Shown here one piece after another: positions 63,976 to 64,000 of a stretch of 64,000 bases of DNA. Location of the stretch: positions 17,640 through 81,639 of the forward strand of contig JAOIUG010000002.1 in assembly GCA_028223395.1 (NCBI GenBank), in the 5' to 3' direction. The notes beneath the pieces are model-generated. The model worked only from the letters and a program-made list of their open reading frames with translations. It had not been told where the DNA came from and did no database searches. Source of the stretch: Shewanella sp. (GTDB lineage Bacteria > Pseudomonadota > Gammaproteobacteria > Enterobacterales > Shewanellaceae). Numbering within the stretch: position 1 is the stretch's first letter; each line of letters starts with the position of its first letter. Both the position numbers and the translations under genes were made by a program.

Positions 63976-64000
63976 GTCGACCTCCTTGTTCAATGCTCAA

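Overview
The window reads as a chromosomal segment of a marine gammaproteobacterium, most likely a Shewanella. The grounds are family-level protein recognition, gene order shared with E. coli and Pseudomonas, and the combination of an alginate-use locus with a type IVa pilus locus of the fimU/fimT-pilVWXY1E-tapY2 kind. No whole plasmid, prophage or complete insertion sequence is visible. Most of the window is core genome, with one catabolic island and one accessory, partly decayed right end.

Layout. (1) 1-16.5 kb: slyD; the attenuated threonine operon thrL-thrABC; a small DUF3545-like gene; the tal-pgi pair; an OmpA-type porin; phosphoketolase; an AGCS sodium:amino-acid symporter; yaaA. This keeps the E. 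coli thr/yaaA/yaaJ/talB neighbourhood with inserted genes. (2) 16.5-29.8 kb: an alginate utilisation locus. It holds a DEH-reductase-like dehydrogenase, a TonB-dependent receptor, a tight operon PL6 lyase - PL17 lyase - KdgF - MFS transporter - KdgK, and a divergent FadR-type GntR regulator. Copies of a TTACCAAT-type motif lie in the control regions. (3) 29.9-39.9 kb: an M28 peptidase lipoprotein, an ArsR regulator, rpsT, and the conserved run murJ-ribF-ileS-lspA-fkpB-ispH. (4) 40.8-48.2 kb: minor pilins pilV, pilW, pilX, the adhesin/priming protein pilY1, pilE and a tapY2-like gene, facing two fimT/fimU-type prepilins on the other strand. (5) 48.4-55.5 kb: glnB, tRNA-Thr and tRNA-Phe, lolB-ispE-prs divergent from hemA-prfA-prmC. 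(6) 55.5-64 kb: unknown small genes, a scsB/scsD thiol-redox pair, dodecin, queG, a conserved unknown gene, an orphan 5'-truncated HINT-deaminase toxin module, an unknown lipoprotein and a collapsed REP-associated transposase pseudogene.

How the genes work together. In the alginate locus the receptor would import oligoalginate, the PL6 and PL17 lyases would cut it to unsaturated monouronates, and the MFS carrier would move these inward. KdgF would linearise them to DEH, the dehydrogenase would reduce DEH to KDG, and KdgK would phosphorylate KDG. The KDPG aldolase is not in the window and must be elsewhere. Pgi, transaldolase and phosphoketolase form a nearby central-carbon group. The pil genes encode the tip/priming set of a type IVa pilus.

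The points most worth a second look are the shared operator motif of the alginate locus, the orphan deaminase toxin module with no visible immunity gene, a 19-bp repeat present next to both of these accessory regions, the deleted RAYT pseudogene, and the noncoding 1-kb stretch in front of the pilus operon.
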